From positions 29,666,501-29,730,500 of the forward strand of contig CP136894.1 in NCBI GenBank assembly GCA_034359265.1: a DNA stretch of 64,000 bases, given 5' to 3'. The DNA is from Canna indica. Taxonomy: Eukaryota; Streptophyta; Magnoliopsida; Zingiberales; Cannaceae. Below, piece by piece: positions 1 through 10,840 of this stretch. The translations under genes were made by a program, and so were the position numbers. A model generated the notes under the pieces. That model worked only from the letters and a program-made list of their open reading frames with translations, made no database searches and was not told the origin of the DNA. Numbering within the stretch: the stretch's first letter is position 1; each line of letters opens with the position of its first letter.

Positions 1-660
1 ATTAGTTTTTTCTTGTAGCCTTTATTCATTCGTAAATTTTGGCTTGTCTCTTGTACTATGATACATGCCTAGATGACATGCGTATTCGGAGAACGATAGG
101 GAGGTGCTACCGAAATTCAGAATGAAGTTAACGACTAAAAGGAATACTTAGTGCAATATGAATAACATGAATCCCGAACGATATAGTACAATCCCAACTA
201 AAGACATTAACTGAAGACGTGATTGATTAGCAGAATCATGTCAGGTGATCGAAGTTGGATATACCGATAATTTGATCGTGGAGCTATAATGAATGAATTT
301 CGAATGGACATAACTTATTTCTTGAATTTCGCCTATTCAAATAGAAAATTCATAGATAAAATCCGTTGTTTGTGCCGCATTTGCTCCAACAGAAGGTTTT
401 TAGAACGTGAAACTATGACAATGCATCTGTATATAAAAGGATTCACATCAAGATATGATCGGTGGATTTATCAGAGGAGCCATATGATGTCAAAACGTTA
501 AGCAATCCTACCATTCAAACTCATGGTGAATCTTCTAGTGTCACTGTTTCTTCATCTAATTCACATAATCCATACATAACAATGATACTTAATAGTATTG
601 AAGGTCAATTCCATTTGAGATGACTTAAAAGTTGTAGCAGACATTTATTGAGATTATGTG
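1..660. other. No recognisable feature
   Basis: I see no convincing reading frame, LTR end or repeat here. The only open frame of note, 289-501, has no motif I recognise. The sequence is moderately AT-rich and could be flanking DNA of the LINE that begins further right, or an older decayed repeat. Confidence 0.4.
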
Positions 661-1659
661 CAATAGAGGGTCCGAGGGGTATTTCAGGAAGAGTTTTCCT
701 ATTTTTCTCAGTTGGGCTATAGTTTCACCCATCCTGGTGGGTGTTTGGAGTAATTGGGGATTAGTTTGTCTTCTTCGGGAAAAGTTTTAGTTTGTCTTCT
801 TCAGGAAAAGGTTTACTAGATTGGGAAAATCTTCTTCCCTTTTGGGCATTTCTTTCCCCCGCTACGTAGATTGAAGAGTTGCGACTTAGGGCGATTGTTG
901 GGCGATTGGCGACGGATATGATCTTGGTCCTCTTCCAGTTGATTGGCGGCAGATCTCCAGCTTCTGGGGATCGATCATCGACGCTCAAAGGGAGGCTCTT
1001 GTTTGGGCGATCTTACCTCTCTTGGTGGACTCATAATGGCGACGATTCTTGACCAATGTCTGACTACCTAGGTTTCTTCCTACTAGGTCTCAAATCAGGC
1101 GACTGGGCGGCAATTTGTGGGCATTCAAATTCCTGCCTCCTTCCTTGTTGAGTCACAGTCATTCACCAGAGTATTACATACTGACGTATCTTGGTTCGTG
1201 GTGAATATTTCTGGTTGTGGTGTAAATTCTGATTTCCTTCATGCGAAGTTGACCGGCTCTCCTCAAATTCACGGCCAAACGCTGCTCTCAAATCGGCTAG
1301 GTGACTCTCCAATAATTGGCGGCCACATCCTTTCATAAAAGGTTGAAATTGTTGTTATTTCCTACTAATTGTTGCGGTGGCTCAATCGTGCTCACCCCTA
1401 CATGTTTTGGCTGCTACGCACATCCCTATGCTTGAAAGCTAGGATGGGCAAAGCTACGAGGGCTTCCCAACGTGTAGTCAAAGGAGGGGGTACGACAGAG
1501 ACCTTTGTTGGAATAGAGAGGCGCAGTGATGAAGTGTTTAACCCACCTCCTTCTGCTGATGCAAATAAGGAGGCCTGCAAGCTGCATGAAGAGGAAAATA
1601 ATGCTTTGGATGAGGCCGCCTTCCCACCACTACATGGATCGAAAGGTAAAGGTTTGGTT

Positions 1660-3196
1660 TGTTGTACAAATGGCAATACTAGAGGGGGACTGAATAGTAT
1701 GTTAACTAAATTAATTAGTCTAAATTTAATTTTAATCGTTTCTCAAATCATTTAGGCAAATTACAATTTTACGATTGGATGCGGAAGCAATATAAACAAT
1801 TATGCACAAACAACAGATAACAATGCTAACACACAAATTTATAGTGGTTCGGCCCCAATGCCTACTCCACTACCTAAGCACCCCGCTTAGGATTTCCAAA
1901 TTTAATTTTACTAGATTAATGTTGGTTCCCTTATAAAGAGGACTTTGACTCGAAGAGTCTCACTCTTAAACTAAGACACTTCCACACCCAGAATTCTCCG
2001 CCTTCTTACCGAGAGCACTCTTCCACCTCAACCCTAAGGGACACCTCAACTAATCCTAGTAAGCTATGATTATAACGGTGGGTTTAAGCCTTAACACCAA
2101 GGCAACCACCAACTCAATTAAACCTAGCAACCTAGGTTTACACAAGTTCAATTTCAATGAAATAAATAATAAAATACAATAACAATTGGAGCAATAAATC
2201 AAACACTAAGAACTTATCTCCAAAAACACTCCCTAGTCCTCTTGATGCCTTGAGATGATGAATCAGTAAATCTTGAAGGCTAAATCAAGATGTGTAGATC
2301 AAAGCTAGGGTTCTTGAAAGGATTGCTCAATGAAGACTTGTAGAAATGCTTAGGATCACTCTTTTAGGCTTGAAAGCATCGTTGGAAGGCTTGAATAAGG
2401 ATTGGGATGGGTATTTATAACCCCCCAGCTGAAATAGGGAGTCAACGGGTATATTTTTGACCGTTGTAGATGCCCGGTCGATGGTCCAGTCGATCGTCGT
2501 TCGATCGATCGATCGACCGTTGGCTTTTTGTGAAATTTTTACGCTGATCGGTCGACCGACGAGTCGGTCGAGTGTCGCTAATTTATCGATCTCCAATCCG
2601 GTCGATCGAAGCTAGCTCCGTGACTTGCGTTCTGCAATCTGGTCGACCGATACAACTACTGCCAATTTTTGGCAACGTTCAGTCGACTGAACTGCCTTCT
2701 CCTTCGATCGGTCGACCAGTTGATCGACCGAACTTGGGCAGGGCAGTAGGGCAGTTTTCTTTGCTTGGTTCATTTTCTAGTTCTGTCTTCGCTAAGTCTA
2801 CTTATATAACATGTTAATAACTTTAAAACATAAATGTTATATAAGGATTACCCCCCATCTGGATTCAATAAAAATATCTTAAAAATCAAAATCCTTAAGA
2901 ATCAAAATTTAGTTCTTGGGGTCTAGTACAAATTTTCAGAAAATAGAACTTTTCTAATTTCCCGGGTCAAGTATGGGTAGGCTAAAGGCTTCCAAAAAAT
3001 CAACTCCTCTTCTCGAAGGTTCCCGAGCGCCGATGAGCGTCCTTGCCGATTTCTCTGATTTTTTCGATTCTTCCGATCGGGGACGTCATGCGCTAACCAA
3101 CTTGGAACCTGAAAGATATCTCAATGAAATATTAGTTCCATGTTTGTTATCATCAAAACCGAGATTAAGACCAAGGTTGAAAATCTTAAGCCAACA
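1660..3196 (-). repeat. Solo LTR, Sirevirus-like family X
   Basis: On the minus strand this reads TGTTGGCTTAAG... to ...TACAACA, the terminal structure of the solo LTR at 20987-22716, to which it is closely similar along its length. It has a TATA box (2412-2419, minus sense TATAAATA), a palindrome array just upstream of that in the transcript (2470-2735), the U5-side hairpin (1873-1891) and a G-rich tract near the end (about 1681). No clear 5-bp duplication flanks it: TGGTT on the left, ATTTT on the right. The right flank is the edge of the TRIM, so it probably landed at or recombined with that border. No internal coding region is attached. Confidence 0.85.
2470..2735. promoter_or_regulatory. 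GTCGAC-type palindrome array, LTR at 1660-3196
   Basis: A CpG-rich cluster of 8-bp near-palindromes of the form NGTCGAYC lies directly upstream of the TATA box in minus sense. Several occur as doublets with a 4-bp spacer, for example at about 2473-2492, 2498-2520 and 2713-2733. Position suggests a U3 enhancer-like or silencing-target role. This is inference from location only. Confidence 0.55.
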
Positions 3197-3200
3197 ATTT

Positions 3201-3381
3201 TGCTCCCAGAATCTGGCGCTAATCAACGACCCCCAAACCAATTGGTGAAAGGGAAGGGCGCACATTCATCTTATATTGTATAGGGCCTGAGCGCCCTCGG
3301 CATTCGAGTGTGACTCGGCCCGCCAGGCCTACACGCCACGAGGTGATTGATGACTCGGCCCGCCAAGCCTACACGCCAATA
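3201..3381 (-). repeat. TRIM 3' LTR
   Basis: Minus-strand 3' terminal repeat of the TRIM. It begins TATTGGCGTG immediately after the purine tract and ends at the CTGGGAGCA edge. It is near-identical to the partner at 3441-3619, with scattered substitutions. Confidence 0.75.
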
Positions 3382-3440
3382 ATCTCCCCTTTAGCAATCG
3401 CCAGCCGAGACTCGAACCCGGGACCCCGGCTCTAATACCA

Positions 3441-3619
3441 GCTCCCAGAATCCGGCACTAACCAATGACCCCCAAACCATTTGGTGAAAGGAAGGGCGCA
3501 CCTTCATCTTATACCGTATAGGGCCCGAGCGCCCCCGGTGTTCGAGTGTGACTCGGCCCGCCAGGCCTACACGCCACGAGGCGATTGATGACTCAGCCCG
3601 CTAGGCCTACACGCCAACA
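3441..3619 (-). repeat. TRIM 5' LTR
   Basis: Minus-strand 5' terminal repeat of the TRIM. It begins TGTTGGCGTG at 3619 and ends GGGAGC directly before the primer-binding site. The LINE frame resumes immediately beyond it. Confidence 0.75.
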
Positions 3620-4728
3620 TGGCTATCTATGAGGATGCTCCCTTGGTTGAGGAGGAGCCCAGTAACTCCGATGATCCTCAAGGGAAGATAAATTTAGTCG
3701 GTACAAGCTTTGTGTTAGACAAGGGGAATGATCAGAATATTGGTGAAAAATCTGCAGATATCGGAGATAAATTACGAGCTACTAGTGAGATTCAAAATGT
3801 AAAGGATACACCAAAACCATGGTCTTCCTTGTTCTCAACATCAATAGTGCAAGCAAATTGCTCATTGAATTTTGAAAAACCCAACTTTCAGAATGATGAG
3901 TTTGTGGTTGATGTTTCCGATTAGAAACTAGATGTTGGGGTTGATCACTAGTGTTATGCACTTGTGGGTCATTTCATTGGAGCTAAACCTTTTTTCCCCA
4001 ACCATCAAAGAAAGAACCATGACGATGTGGCATCCAAAAGGTGAACTTGAAGCTTTCTCCCTTCCATGTGGCTTTCTCATTTTCAGATTTACATAGGAGG
4101 AGGATATGCTCTCCGCTTTAGAAGGAGATCCTAGGTTTATCCAAGGAAAAGTGCTATTACTTAAAAGATGATCACCTAGTAAGAAGCTAGAGAAGGAATC
4201 ATTGTATGTTATTCCTCTGTGGGTAAAGATTTACAATCTACCATTGGAATTCTCGAGTGCTTCAGTTATTGGGAAAACCATGAGTCGATTTGGCAAGCCT
4301 CTTTACATGGACAAACCTACAGCTACCAATAGTCGGATAGGGTATGCTCATATTTGCATTGAGATGGAGGTTCAAGTAGGCCTCCTTGATAGCCTCACCT
4401 TCATAATGAGGAATGAAAAATACAAGATCCAATGGGAGTATAAATGGAAGCCAAGTTGGTGCACACTGCTCTACCTTTGGCCACACAGTTGACCGAAGTA
4501 CAGGTTCGATCATTCGTGGTTCATATAAACAATCCCGCCAGGAAAGAATCAGAGGCTACTCAACGTGCTAAAAAACCAAATGATGGACCTATCGAGATAA
4601 AATTTTTTTTCCAGATACTTGAGGATGGAGAAATGTGCCGAAACTACTCATGAATATACTCTCTTTGGAAATGCTAAGTGGGGAATAAATCTAGCAAGGG
4701 GGCCAAGCACCCCCTCCAAATACCCCCC

Positions 4729-5530
4729 ATGATTAACTTAACATCATGGAATGTGCGAGGATTAAACTCCTCGACATGACGAGCTGTAGTGTTTAGCAAC
4801 ATTACATTAAATAATCTCAACTCCATGTGGCTTCTTGAAACAAAGGTGAAATGCAACAGAGCATCTCAAATTATTCAATCAATCATAGGGGGATGGAAAT
4901 ACTTATATAATCACAACTATGCCCCGAATGGACGAATATGCTTAGCTTGGAACCCTGCTGAGGTGGACTACCAAATTATTTTTGAATCTAATCAGACCAT
5001 CTTTGGGAAGGTCGTGGTACTAAATTATGCATTCACTTGTTTCCTCACTGCGGTATATGGGAGGAATGAAGAGCAAGATAGACACCAGATGTGGGACCAA
5101 TTACTAGCACTTCGACCCCTAGTTGATGGACTCTGGGTCATTATGGAGATTTCAACACTGTTTTTAACTCATTTGAAAAAGTAGGGGGTTGGAACCTCCC
5201 CACATCGGCCACTATACAGATAGCTGACCACCTGGACACCCTTGAGCTCTTTTATCTTAAATGGAATGGGTGCAAGTACACTTGGACAAATAATCAGATT
5301 GGCTCAAATTGGATAATGTGCAAATTAGATAAGGTGCTTGTGAACACATATTGGCTCTCTAATTACTCAGACGGTGAGGTAGTCTTTCATAACTCTGGTG
5401 TCTTTGACCACTCTCTTATCATGCTACAATATCAAAAACCCGAGCGAAGGAAAGGCCCCTCCAAATTTTTCAACCAGTTGATCCTAAAACCTAACTTTCT
5501 GCATGTAGTCAAGGAGGCTTGGTCTTAGCC
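4729..5530 (+). pseudogene. LINE ORF2 endonuclease domain, broken
   Basis: This is the N-terminal endonuclease of LINE ORF2, which nicks target DNA to prime reverse transcription. I chose the ATG at 4729 because it leads straight into LTSWNVRGLN, the usual start of this domain. Visible landmarks in order are WNVRGL (metal-site Asn), an in-frame stop, LETKVK (catalytic Glu, about 4835), then after a frameshift near 5140 GDFNTVFN (about 5146), a WTNNQ segment (about 5283), LDKVLV and FDHSLIML (catalytic Asp-His pair, about 5405). All key residues persist, so decay is by frame damage rather than loss of catalytic positions. Confidence 0.8.
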
Positions 5531-6699
5531 AGTTACTTGCAGGTATGGTAGGAGGCCCACACCTATGTTTTCCCTGGTCCAAAAGCTCAAGTTCATTAAG
5601 AGGACCCTAAAACATTGGGCCTATAATAATCACATCCAAGGCATTTAAAAAAAAAGGAACTTACTAGAGCACCTTGAAACTATGAGCCAAATCCAACAGA
5701 ATCCCTTGGATAAAATCCTCTATGGGGAAGAAAGAGATTTGAGAGAAAAGTTACAAATTTTTTTAAATGATGAAGAAGCAATAATGAGGCAAAAATCTAG
5801 AGTCCAATGGCTCAAACTAGGGGACTCAAACTCTAAATTTTCAAAAACCTATTTAATGCTCCCTTTGAAAGAGTGGATTTCTCTAGTCTCCAAGTTCACA
5901 TAAGACTAAAGCAAGAAAGTATCGAGCTCTTGGAGAAACCAATACTTGTTCAAGAGATCGTGGAAGCTATACGCCAATGCCCTAATGATTAAGCTCCAGG
6001 AATTAATGGTTTTACCAAAGAATTCTTCATGGCCACATGGGATATCGTCAGGAGAGATGTCATTGAATCCATCCAAAGCTTCTTTACTTCAAAGCGCCTC
6101 CTTCATGAAATTAACATCACATCATAGTGGCCAAAAAGCAGAGCCCCAGACATTTGTAGATTACCAACCCATCTCAGTATGTAAAATGATATATCAGTTC
6201 ATCTCTAAAATCATTGCAAACAAGATGCAGAAGTTCCTAGGGGACTTCATTGGACCCAACCAGCATGCATTCTTAAAAGGCCGCCTCATCCATGAAAATA
6301 TTGCACTTTGCCACGAGATTATGACAGGACATCATTTGCAGCGAGGTCCACCCAGACTGGTAGTAAATATTGATTTACATAAGGCTTACAAGTCCGTTAG
6401 ATAGGATTTCATGCTTGAACTGTTGAGGCGGTATGGTTTCCCTACGGATTTCTTTAGCTGGATAGGAGCTTGTATCTCTAATCCAAAATTTACTGTAAAC
6501 ATGAATGGCAAAAGTTGCTGCTTCTTCCAGAGTAGCAGAGGCCTAGTCCTATGGACCACGTGGATGATCAAGTTGCACTAGGATGGCTTACCCCCCACCA
6601 CAAGTATCGTACTCCACTAATCACCCACCTTATTTTTGCTGGCGACTTGCTTTTATTCTCTAGGGCAGATATAACGTTGGCCACAACATTAAGGGAATG
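5531..6699 (+). pseudogene. LINE ORF2 reverse transcriptase, N-terminal part, broken
   Basis: Continuation of ORF2. Recognisable blocks are RVQWLKLGDSNSKF (about 5800), APGINGFTKEFF (about 5995, after a stop), YQPISVCKMIYQFISK (about 6163), FIGPNQHAFLKGR (about 6248) and VVNIDLHKAYKSV (about 6361, usually a D-x-x-K-A-Y/F-D motif). The catalytic block near 6630 reads LIFAGDLLLF where active LINEs have FADD, so one metal-binding Asp is now Gly. The domain stops at 6699, where element D inserted, and its remainder is at 34971. Confidence 0.82.
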
Positions 6700-6753
6700 T
6701 GTAATGCCCAAAATTCTAATAATAATATTTTATCCTTAAGCAGGGGACCGTAG
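6700..6753 (+). repeat. Gypsy D 5' LTR, piece 1
   Basis: First 54 bp of the D LTR, cut at 6753 by element A. It matches the start of the element C LTR (TG..ATGCCCAAA..TCCTAA). It continues at 17802 in the words ACTCGAGTTAGCGCGGATT, which are contiguous in element C. Confidence 0.85.
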
Positions 6754-7269
6754 TATCACAGACTAACTGTTTGGGCGGAAAATGTCCATGCGGCTCCCTC
6801 GCTTCCCGTGCGAGGAATCAACCTTAAGTCAATCTGCTTGGCCAATGTCGAAAAGTCGTGGGCTCCCACTTCGCGTGGGTCGGAACCTCTCAATGCTTGG
6901 ATGCAAAAATGTTGTTGGGCCAAATGGCCGATTGCATGAAAATGCTAGAAAATGCTTAAATGAAAGCTAGAACGAAAGACTAGAGTGTGCCCAGGCTATA
7001 CCTGGGTACTATACTTGTGGAGCCTAACCCTCAAGGTTCCCAAAAGCACGAGGAGCATGATAAAATTCCTATGTTCGCACACCCCCACCGTCCATGCCAC
7101 GCCTAGGCAAACGAGGCCGTTTGCCTAGGCGTGAGCAAGAGCGGTGGGCGGTGCGCTGACACATTTTACAATGCATATTTACATGGATGCTCATGATGCA
7201 ATATTTATAATGCATGTTAGGGACCGTCATGACACATACAGGACTTGACAACCCCGAAGGTCCCTAACA
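6754..7269 (-). repeat. Gypsy A 3' LTR
   Basis: Minus-sense TGTTAGGGAC... to ...GTCTGTGATA, preceded in minus sense by the purine tract GTGGGGGAGAA (7270-7280). It aligns along its whole length with 17271-17801. The block around 7095-7125 contains the inverted pair CCTAGGCAAACGAGG and CCGTTTGCCTAGG, a stem likely to form in the transcript. Confidence 0.85.
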
Positions 7270-7547
7270 TTCTCCCCCACTTACGAAGTCGACGCCATCG
7301 TCGACTCATTTCTTGAAGGCGCTGGAGAGCTCTTGATTCTTGATCTTCCATTTCTTTGTCTTGTGGACTGGGTACCGTCGCTCTGTGTCATTCGACATTT
7401 GACTCTCGTAAATGGTGGAATGTCCTTCATGCTTGCAAATGCCTCCAACTACGAAGTTCGCCAACTCTGGTGGGGCCCTTCTGTAAGTAGGTCGATATGG
7501 GGCTTGCTCCCCAGTCCCTGCTGTGGGTTCGCGCTGTGCGCTGCATC

Positions 7548-7790
7548 TTACAAGCCATCTGCCCTACGCAAGTGCCTTATGAGTCATCTGCTTTGCATGG
7601 AAATATTGCGACTTAGAGGCCATCTGCCATACGCACAAGCCTTGTGTCTTATGAGCCATCCGCTCTACGCATAAATATTGTGACTTAGAGGTCATCTGCC
7701 TTGCGCACAAGCCTTGCGTCTTATGAGTCATCTGCTCTGCGCATAAATATTATGACTTAGAGGCCATCTGCCATGCACACACTTGTCGGA
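7548..7790. repeat. 72-bp tandem repeat in Gypsy A
   Basis: About 3.4 copies of a 72-bp unit occur. Units start at about 7548, 7620, 7692 and 7764 and share CATCTGCC...CTTATGAG...ATAAATATTGTGACTTAGAGG. The period is divisible by three, but no long frame crosses it. It lies between the protease and the 3' LTR, exactly where pol is missing. Confidence 0.85.
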
Positions 7791-9369
7791 CTCCTTCCTT
7801 CACTTGTATGGCAGAAAGGAGTTTATTCTGGCTTCTAGGGGCTGAACGCACTATTGGAACGATACTAGGGTTGTCCTCCCCCATCAAGCATATCGTGTCG
7901 AGGAAGGGCATGGGTACCACCTTTGCCGATTTGAGGAACTCTATCCCTAGAATGACTTGATAGTCATTGAGGGGCACGACCATCAGGTTGATCTACCCTT
8001 TTCATCCTCCAACTTTCAACGGAACGTCTCTTGCAATGCCGCCGATCTTCTATGTTTCAGAGTTCACCACTTTGGCATGACTCAGACTTTTTCCTAGTTG
8101 GAGTCTAATTCGCTTTGCCTCCTCTCTGGCAATAAAATTATGAGTTGCTCCCGAGTCTACCATCACTCGGGTGGTCCTGCCATTCAGCTTTATGTCGATG
8201 AACATCAGCTCATTCATCGCTTCTCGACACTTTATCATGGGTTTTCGCTCCCCCACTTGAGTCTTGAGAGCATTGAGCGGTCGTACTGCTCCCATATTGG
8301 TTCTCCCATTGTACTCGTCTTCACTGGAGTGGTCACTCGATGACCCCCCGCTGTGGCTTGTTGAGGCAACTATTTTTCCTTTACCCTTGTCTTTCTTCAC
8401 TGAAACGTTGGACATTGTCTCCACCATGATTTCTGCTATTAGGGCGCTCAAGGCTTGTCATTCTAGACATCCTTGGGCTGAGTGAGGTCCTTTACATAAT
8501 GCACAAGTAGGCGAAACTGTCGAATGGTGCTATCTCGGAGGGGACCCCCTTTGAGGATGTTCTCTCGGGATGTATGGTTTGTGGGTATGATTCCTCCACC
8601 TTGTATCGCCTACAAATCCTTTGCCTTGAGAGTTGTCGGGCCACCAATACCTTGGTTTGGAGGGTGTTGCTTTAGTTGTATTCACCTCTGAACTGTAGCC
8701 ATTGGAGTTGTTGGGTCCCCAAAATCTCGACTTGTAAGGTGTCACCTTAACCGTATTCTCCTCTGGGCTATAGTCGGAGAGTCATTTTGCTACGATCTTT
8801 GCTTTCGACAAACTCTGAATGTTCCTCCTGCTACGATCTTTTGTTCCTCTGGGCTGTAGTCCTTTCAGGAAGTAAACAGTTGATCAGTCTCGGCCATGTC
8901 TGAAATTTCCAACATGATAGTCGAGAACTTCTTCACATACTCCCGAACTGAATTATCTTGACGGAGTTGACGTAACTTCCGTCGGGCGATAAACTCCACA
9001 TTCTCGAGGAAGAATTGCACTTTCAGTTCGCACTTGAGTTCATCCCAAGTGTCAATCTTGGCTTGCCCCTTCTGAATTTCATCATACTTGGTCCGCCACT
9101 AAAGTTTTGCATCTTCAAACAAATACATGGTTGCAACGGACACTTACATATCATCATCAACCGTCCTTGTGACCTTGAAGTACTACTCCAAGTTGAAGAG
9201 AAAGTTTTCCACTGTTTTGGCATCCCAGGACCCATTGTAAGGCTTTGGTTCGGGTGCTCTGAGATGATGTTGTGGCACTTCGTTCTGCTGTGAACTGCCA
9301 CCATCCGAGTGTATCTCTCGGATAAGAAATTTAACTGTAGCCTTCAGCTCTGCAATCTCATCTTGCAGA
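7750..9369 (-). pseudogene. Gypsy A gag C-terminal part and aspartic protease
   Basis: This is the downstream half of the gag-protease region. It begins, in minus sense, at the copia insertion point with LQDEIAELKATVKFL and continues through a retrotransposon-gag domain (PKPYNGSWDAKTVENFL, about 9190-9260; FIARRKLRQLRQ, about 8950-8990). A CX2CX3HX4C knuckle (CALCKGPHSAQGC, about 8480-8520) follows, then the protease with an intact active site VDSGATHNF (about 8130-8155) and the distal VILGIEFL (about 7940). Several stops and frameshifts break it. The GPH form of the knuckle resembles some chromovirus gags. The upstream half is at 16874-17131. Confidence 0.75.
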
Positions 9370-9374
9370 TGTTT

Positions 9375-10811
9375 TGTTGGATGGACCTTGACACTAGAAG
9401 GGGGGTTGAATAGTGTCAATCTCTTTTTAAATTTATTTTAACTTAATTTTATCTTAGCTTAATGGAATTGTTCTTTAATGAATGAAATGATCACAATTCA
9501 ATCACAATAATGAAAGCAAGTAAAGAGCAATGCAAACAAATCAATTTATAGTGGTTCGACCAACCACCTACTCCACTACCTTGGCTCCTTACCAAGGATT
9601 TCTAAATACTACTTTATAGAATGTATGTTTCCCTTTGAATACACTTGAGGACACCCTTCTCCCTCACTTGGAGAACACCTCAATCCTATTCACCTAGGCA
9701 AAACACACTTTTACAAAGTTTACCCTAAGTGTTTCCTAGCACACCGAGCAAGCTATCTTAACAAGAAAACAAGATTCAAGAAATTACAAACTTTGGGAAA
9801 GAGCTAGTGAAGAAAGAATTAGACTCAAGCTTCTTTCCACCGCCTTCTCATCTTCAACTTGCAACTGGAAGAAGACTTCAGTGAACGCAGCAAGATTGAA
9901 GAGAAGAGATTAGCGCCTGATGAAATCGAAATTGGGAGCAGAGAGGTGCGCACAGGTGTAGCTCGTATGAAGGCTTTAAGACTCACTTTTAATGCTCAAA
10001 TAAGTTTTGCAAAAGTATTTAATGAAGTTTGGTGAGGGGTATTTATAACCCCTCAGCCGAACGACCGTTCAACGGATAAAAAATTGATCTTTGAAGTCGT
10101 TCGGTCGCAAGGCCGGTCGATCAGTCGGTCGACCGACGGATCGACCGCTGTAGTTGAGAGAGGTCGATCGACCGCCAACATTTCTTTCGACATTCGGTCG
10201 ACCCATCGGTCGACCGAATTACTGCAACGAATCATGCGATAGAAGCCATCTTTTGGTCGGTCGACCGATTGGTTGACCGCTACCTTTCTGCCAAATTTTT
10301 GCCTCTGTCGGTTGACCAATCGATCGACCGACGCAGCCCAGCTATTTGATTCGGTCAACCGACTAGTCGATCGAATGACTTCTGCCAATTTCTTGTGATC
10401 TCCAGTCGACTAGTCGGTCGACCGAATGGGCTGCATCGCCATTTTATTACCGTGATAGGTCGATCGACTGGTCGACCGATCCCAGGCTGAGGATGATTAA
10501 TTCCTTGTATTTTTACATGCCAATTCTAAGGGTTTGGTTACCAAGTTTCAACTTGGATAACCTTACATTTTAGGCTTGGGATAAACTATTCTAGGGACAA
10601 ATTACATTAAATCTTCTTGACTTAATCCAGAGCCTTTCTTCAATGATTTCTTCTTTCGTTCTTTGGCGATCTTTTCCGTCGTCTCGTTTGAACGGATTAG
10701 GCATGCGTATCGCAACCTCAACTTGAACTCAAAACTACACACCTGGATTAAATACATGTTTGTTATCATCAAAATAAATATTGAGGCTTAAGAGAGACCC
10801 TTAAGCCAACA
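9375..10811 (-). repeat. Sirevirus-type element 3' LTR (1437 bp, full)
   Basis: Minus sense TGTTGGCTTAAGGG to CATCCAACA. Features in transcript order are an 8-bp perfect hairpin near the start (10785-10807), the GTCGAC palindrome array (10095-10475), a TATA box (10040-10047), a U5-side hairpin (9579-9597), a TAGTGG/CCACTA foldback and a G-rich stretch near the end (about 9398). It is about 710 bp longer than the 5' LTR because the latter has internal deletions. Shared parts differ by only scattered substitutions, which suggests a fairly recent insertion. Confidence 0.92.
10095..10475. promoter_or_regulatory. GTCGAC-type palindrome array, Sirevirus-type 3' LTR
   Basis: About seven doublets of 8-bp near-palindromes separated by 4 bp occur here, such as GGTCGACC-CATC-GGTCGACC (about 10197-10216), GGTCGACC-GATT-GGTTGACC (about 10261-10280) and GGTCGATC-GACT-GGTCGACC (about 10460-10479). 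The cluster ends about 50 bp upstream of the TATA box in minus sense. It may be a U3 regulatory module; its function is not shown by sequence. Confidence 0.6.
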
Positions 10812-10840
10812 ATCTCCCCCTTTTTGATGAAGACAAACAT
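10756..10840 (-). other. Inverted repeat bracketing the purine tract and 3' LTR start
   Basis: ATGTTTGTTATCATCAAAA (10756-10774, inside the LTR) and TTTTGATGAAGACAAACAT (10822-10840, upstream of the LTR in minus sense) are inverted copies with two mismatches in 19. The enclosed sequence holds the purine tract and LTR border plus a perfect 8-bp hairpin at 10785-10807. The same arrangement recurs at 42185-42270 and 55515-55600. Confidence 0.75.

Larger units (their letters stand above)
3201..3619 (-). mobile_element. TRIM (very short terminal-repeat retrotransposon)
   Basis: Two direct repeats of about 180 bp (3201-3381 and 3441-3619) flank only 59 bp. On the minus strand the internal part starts with TGGTATTAGAGCC (3428-3440), matching the initiator-tRNA-Met primer-binding site typical of plant LTR elements. 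It ends with the purine tract CTAAAGGGGAGAT (3382-3394) just before the second repeat. That order defines an LTR element without coding capacity; the size fits the smallest TRIM/SMART class. The repeats start TGTTGGCGTG or TATTGGCGTG. It lies in LINE ORF1; the right flank TGGCT nearly matches TGGTT left of the adjoining LTR. The tRNA-like B-box stretch in the middle could also suggest a SINE, but the terminal repeats argue for a TRIM. Confidence 0.8.
1444..4660 (+). pseudogene. LINE ORF1 (gag-like, DUF4283), interrupted
   Basis: ORF1 encodes the nucleic-acid-binding protein of the LINE particle. I start it at the ATG at 1444 because that frame runs open to 1659 and contains the AAFPPLHG-type stretch common before the DUF4283 region. 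A TRIM and an LTR occupy 1660-3619. The frame resumes right after them (GKGL before, AIYEDAP after), and the flanks TGGTT and TGGCT look like a decayed target duplication. Downstream, with frameshifts, come a conserved FIGAKPF/MWHPKGE-like region (about 3970-4050), then PLWVKIYNLPLEF and RIGYAHICIE (4210-4370), the core of DUF4283. The expected C-terminal zinc knuckle (about 4445-4495) is degraded. At least five stops or frameshifts remove function. Confidence 0.8.
661..6699 (+). mobile_element. L1-type LINE, first segment (5' region, ORF1, endonuclease, start of RT)
   Basis: This is the left part of a non-LTR retrotransposon in the usual L1 order: untranslated leader, ORF1 with a DUF4283-like domain, then an ORF2 with an apurinic-type endonuclease and reverse transcriptase. 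The 5' boundary is uncertain; about 660-1440 reads like a leader but carries no diagnostic motif. The segment ends at 6699, where gypsy element D inserted with a GAATG duplication (6695-6699 and 34966-34970). Joining 6699 to 34971 restores the RT frame, so the two segments are one element. Many stops and frameshifts show it is long dead. Confidence 0.85.

Noticed and set aside
1083..1091. ACTAGGTCT as a LINE target duplication matching ACTAGGTCT after the A-tail at 36699
   Set aside because: The right-hand copy is part of the conserved LTR start sequence of family X, so the match is probably coincidental.
1398..1676. Minus-strand frame opposite LINE ORF1
   Set aside because: It is a shadow of the + strand ORF1 N-terminus and has no support of its own.
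2327..2596. Open frames rich in Val-Asp-Arg-Pro words (also near 10053-10388, 16316-16513, 21596-21906, 49721-50026, 55962-56291)
   Set aside because: They are translations of the GTCGAC palindrome arrays; the same peptide flavour appears in several frames and both strands, lies in LTR promoters and has no conserved protein.
3201..3619. tRNA-derived SINE based on a B-box-like word
   Set aside because: Terminal direct repeats with a primer site and a purine tract in the right order fit a TRIM better; no A-tail is seen.
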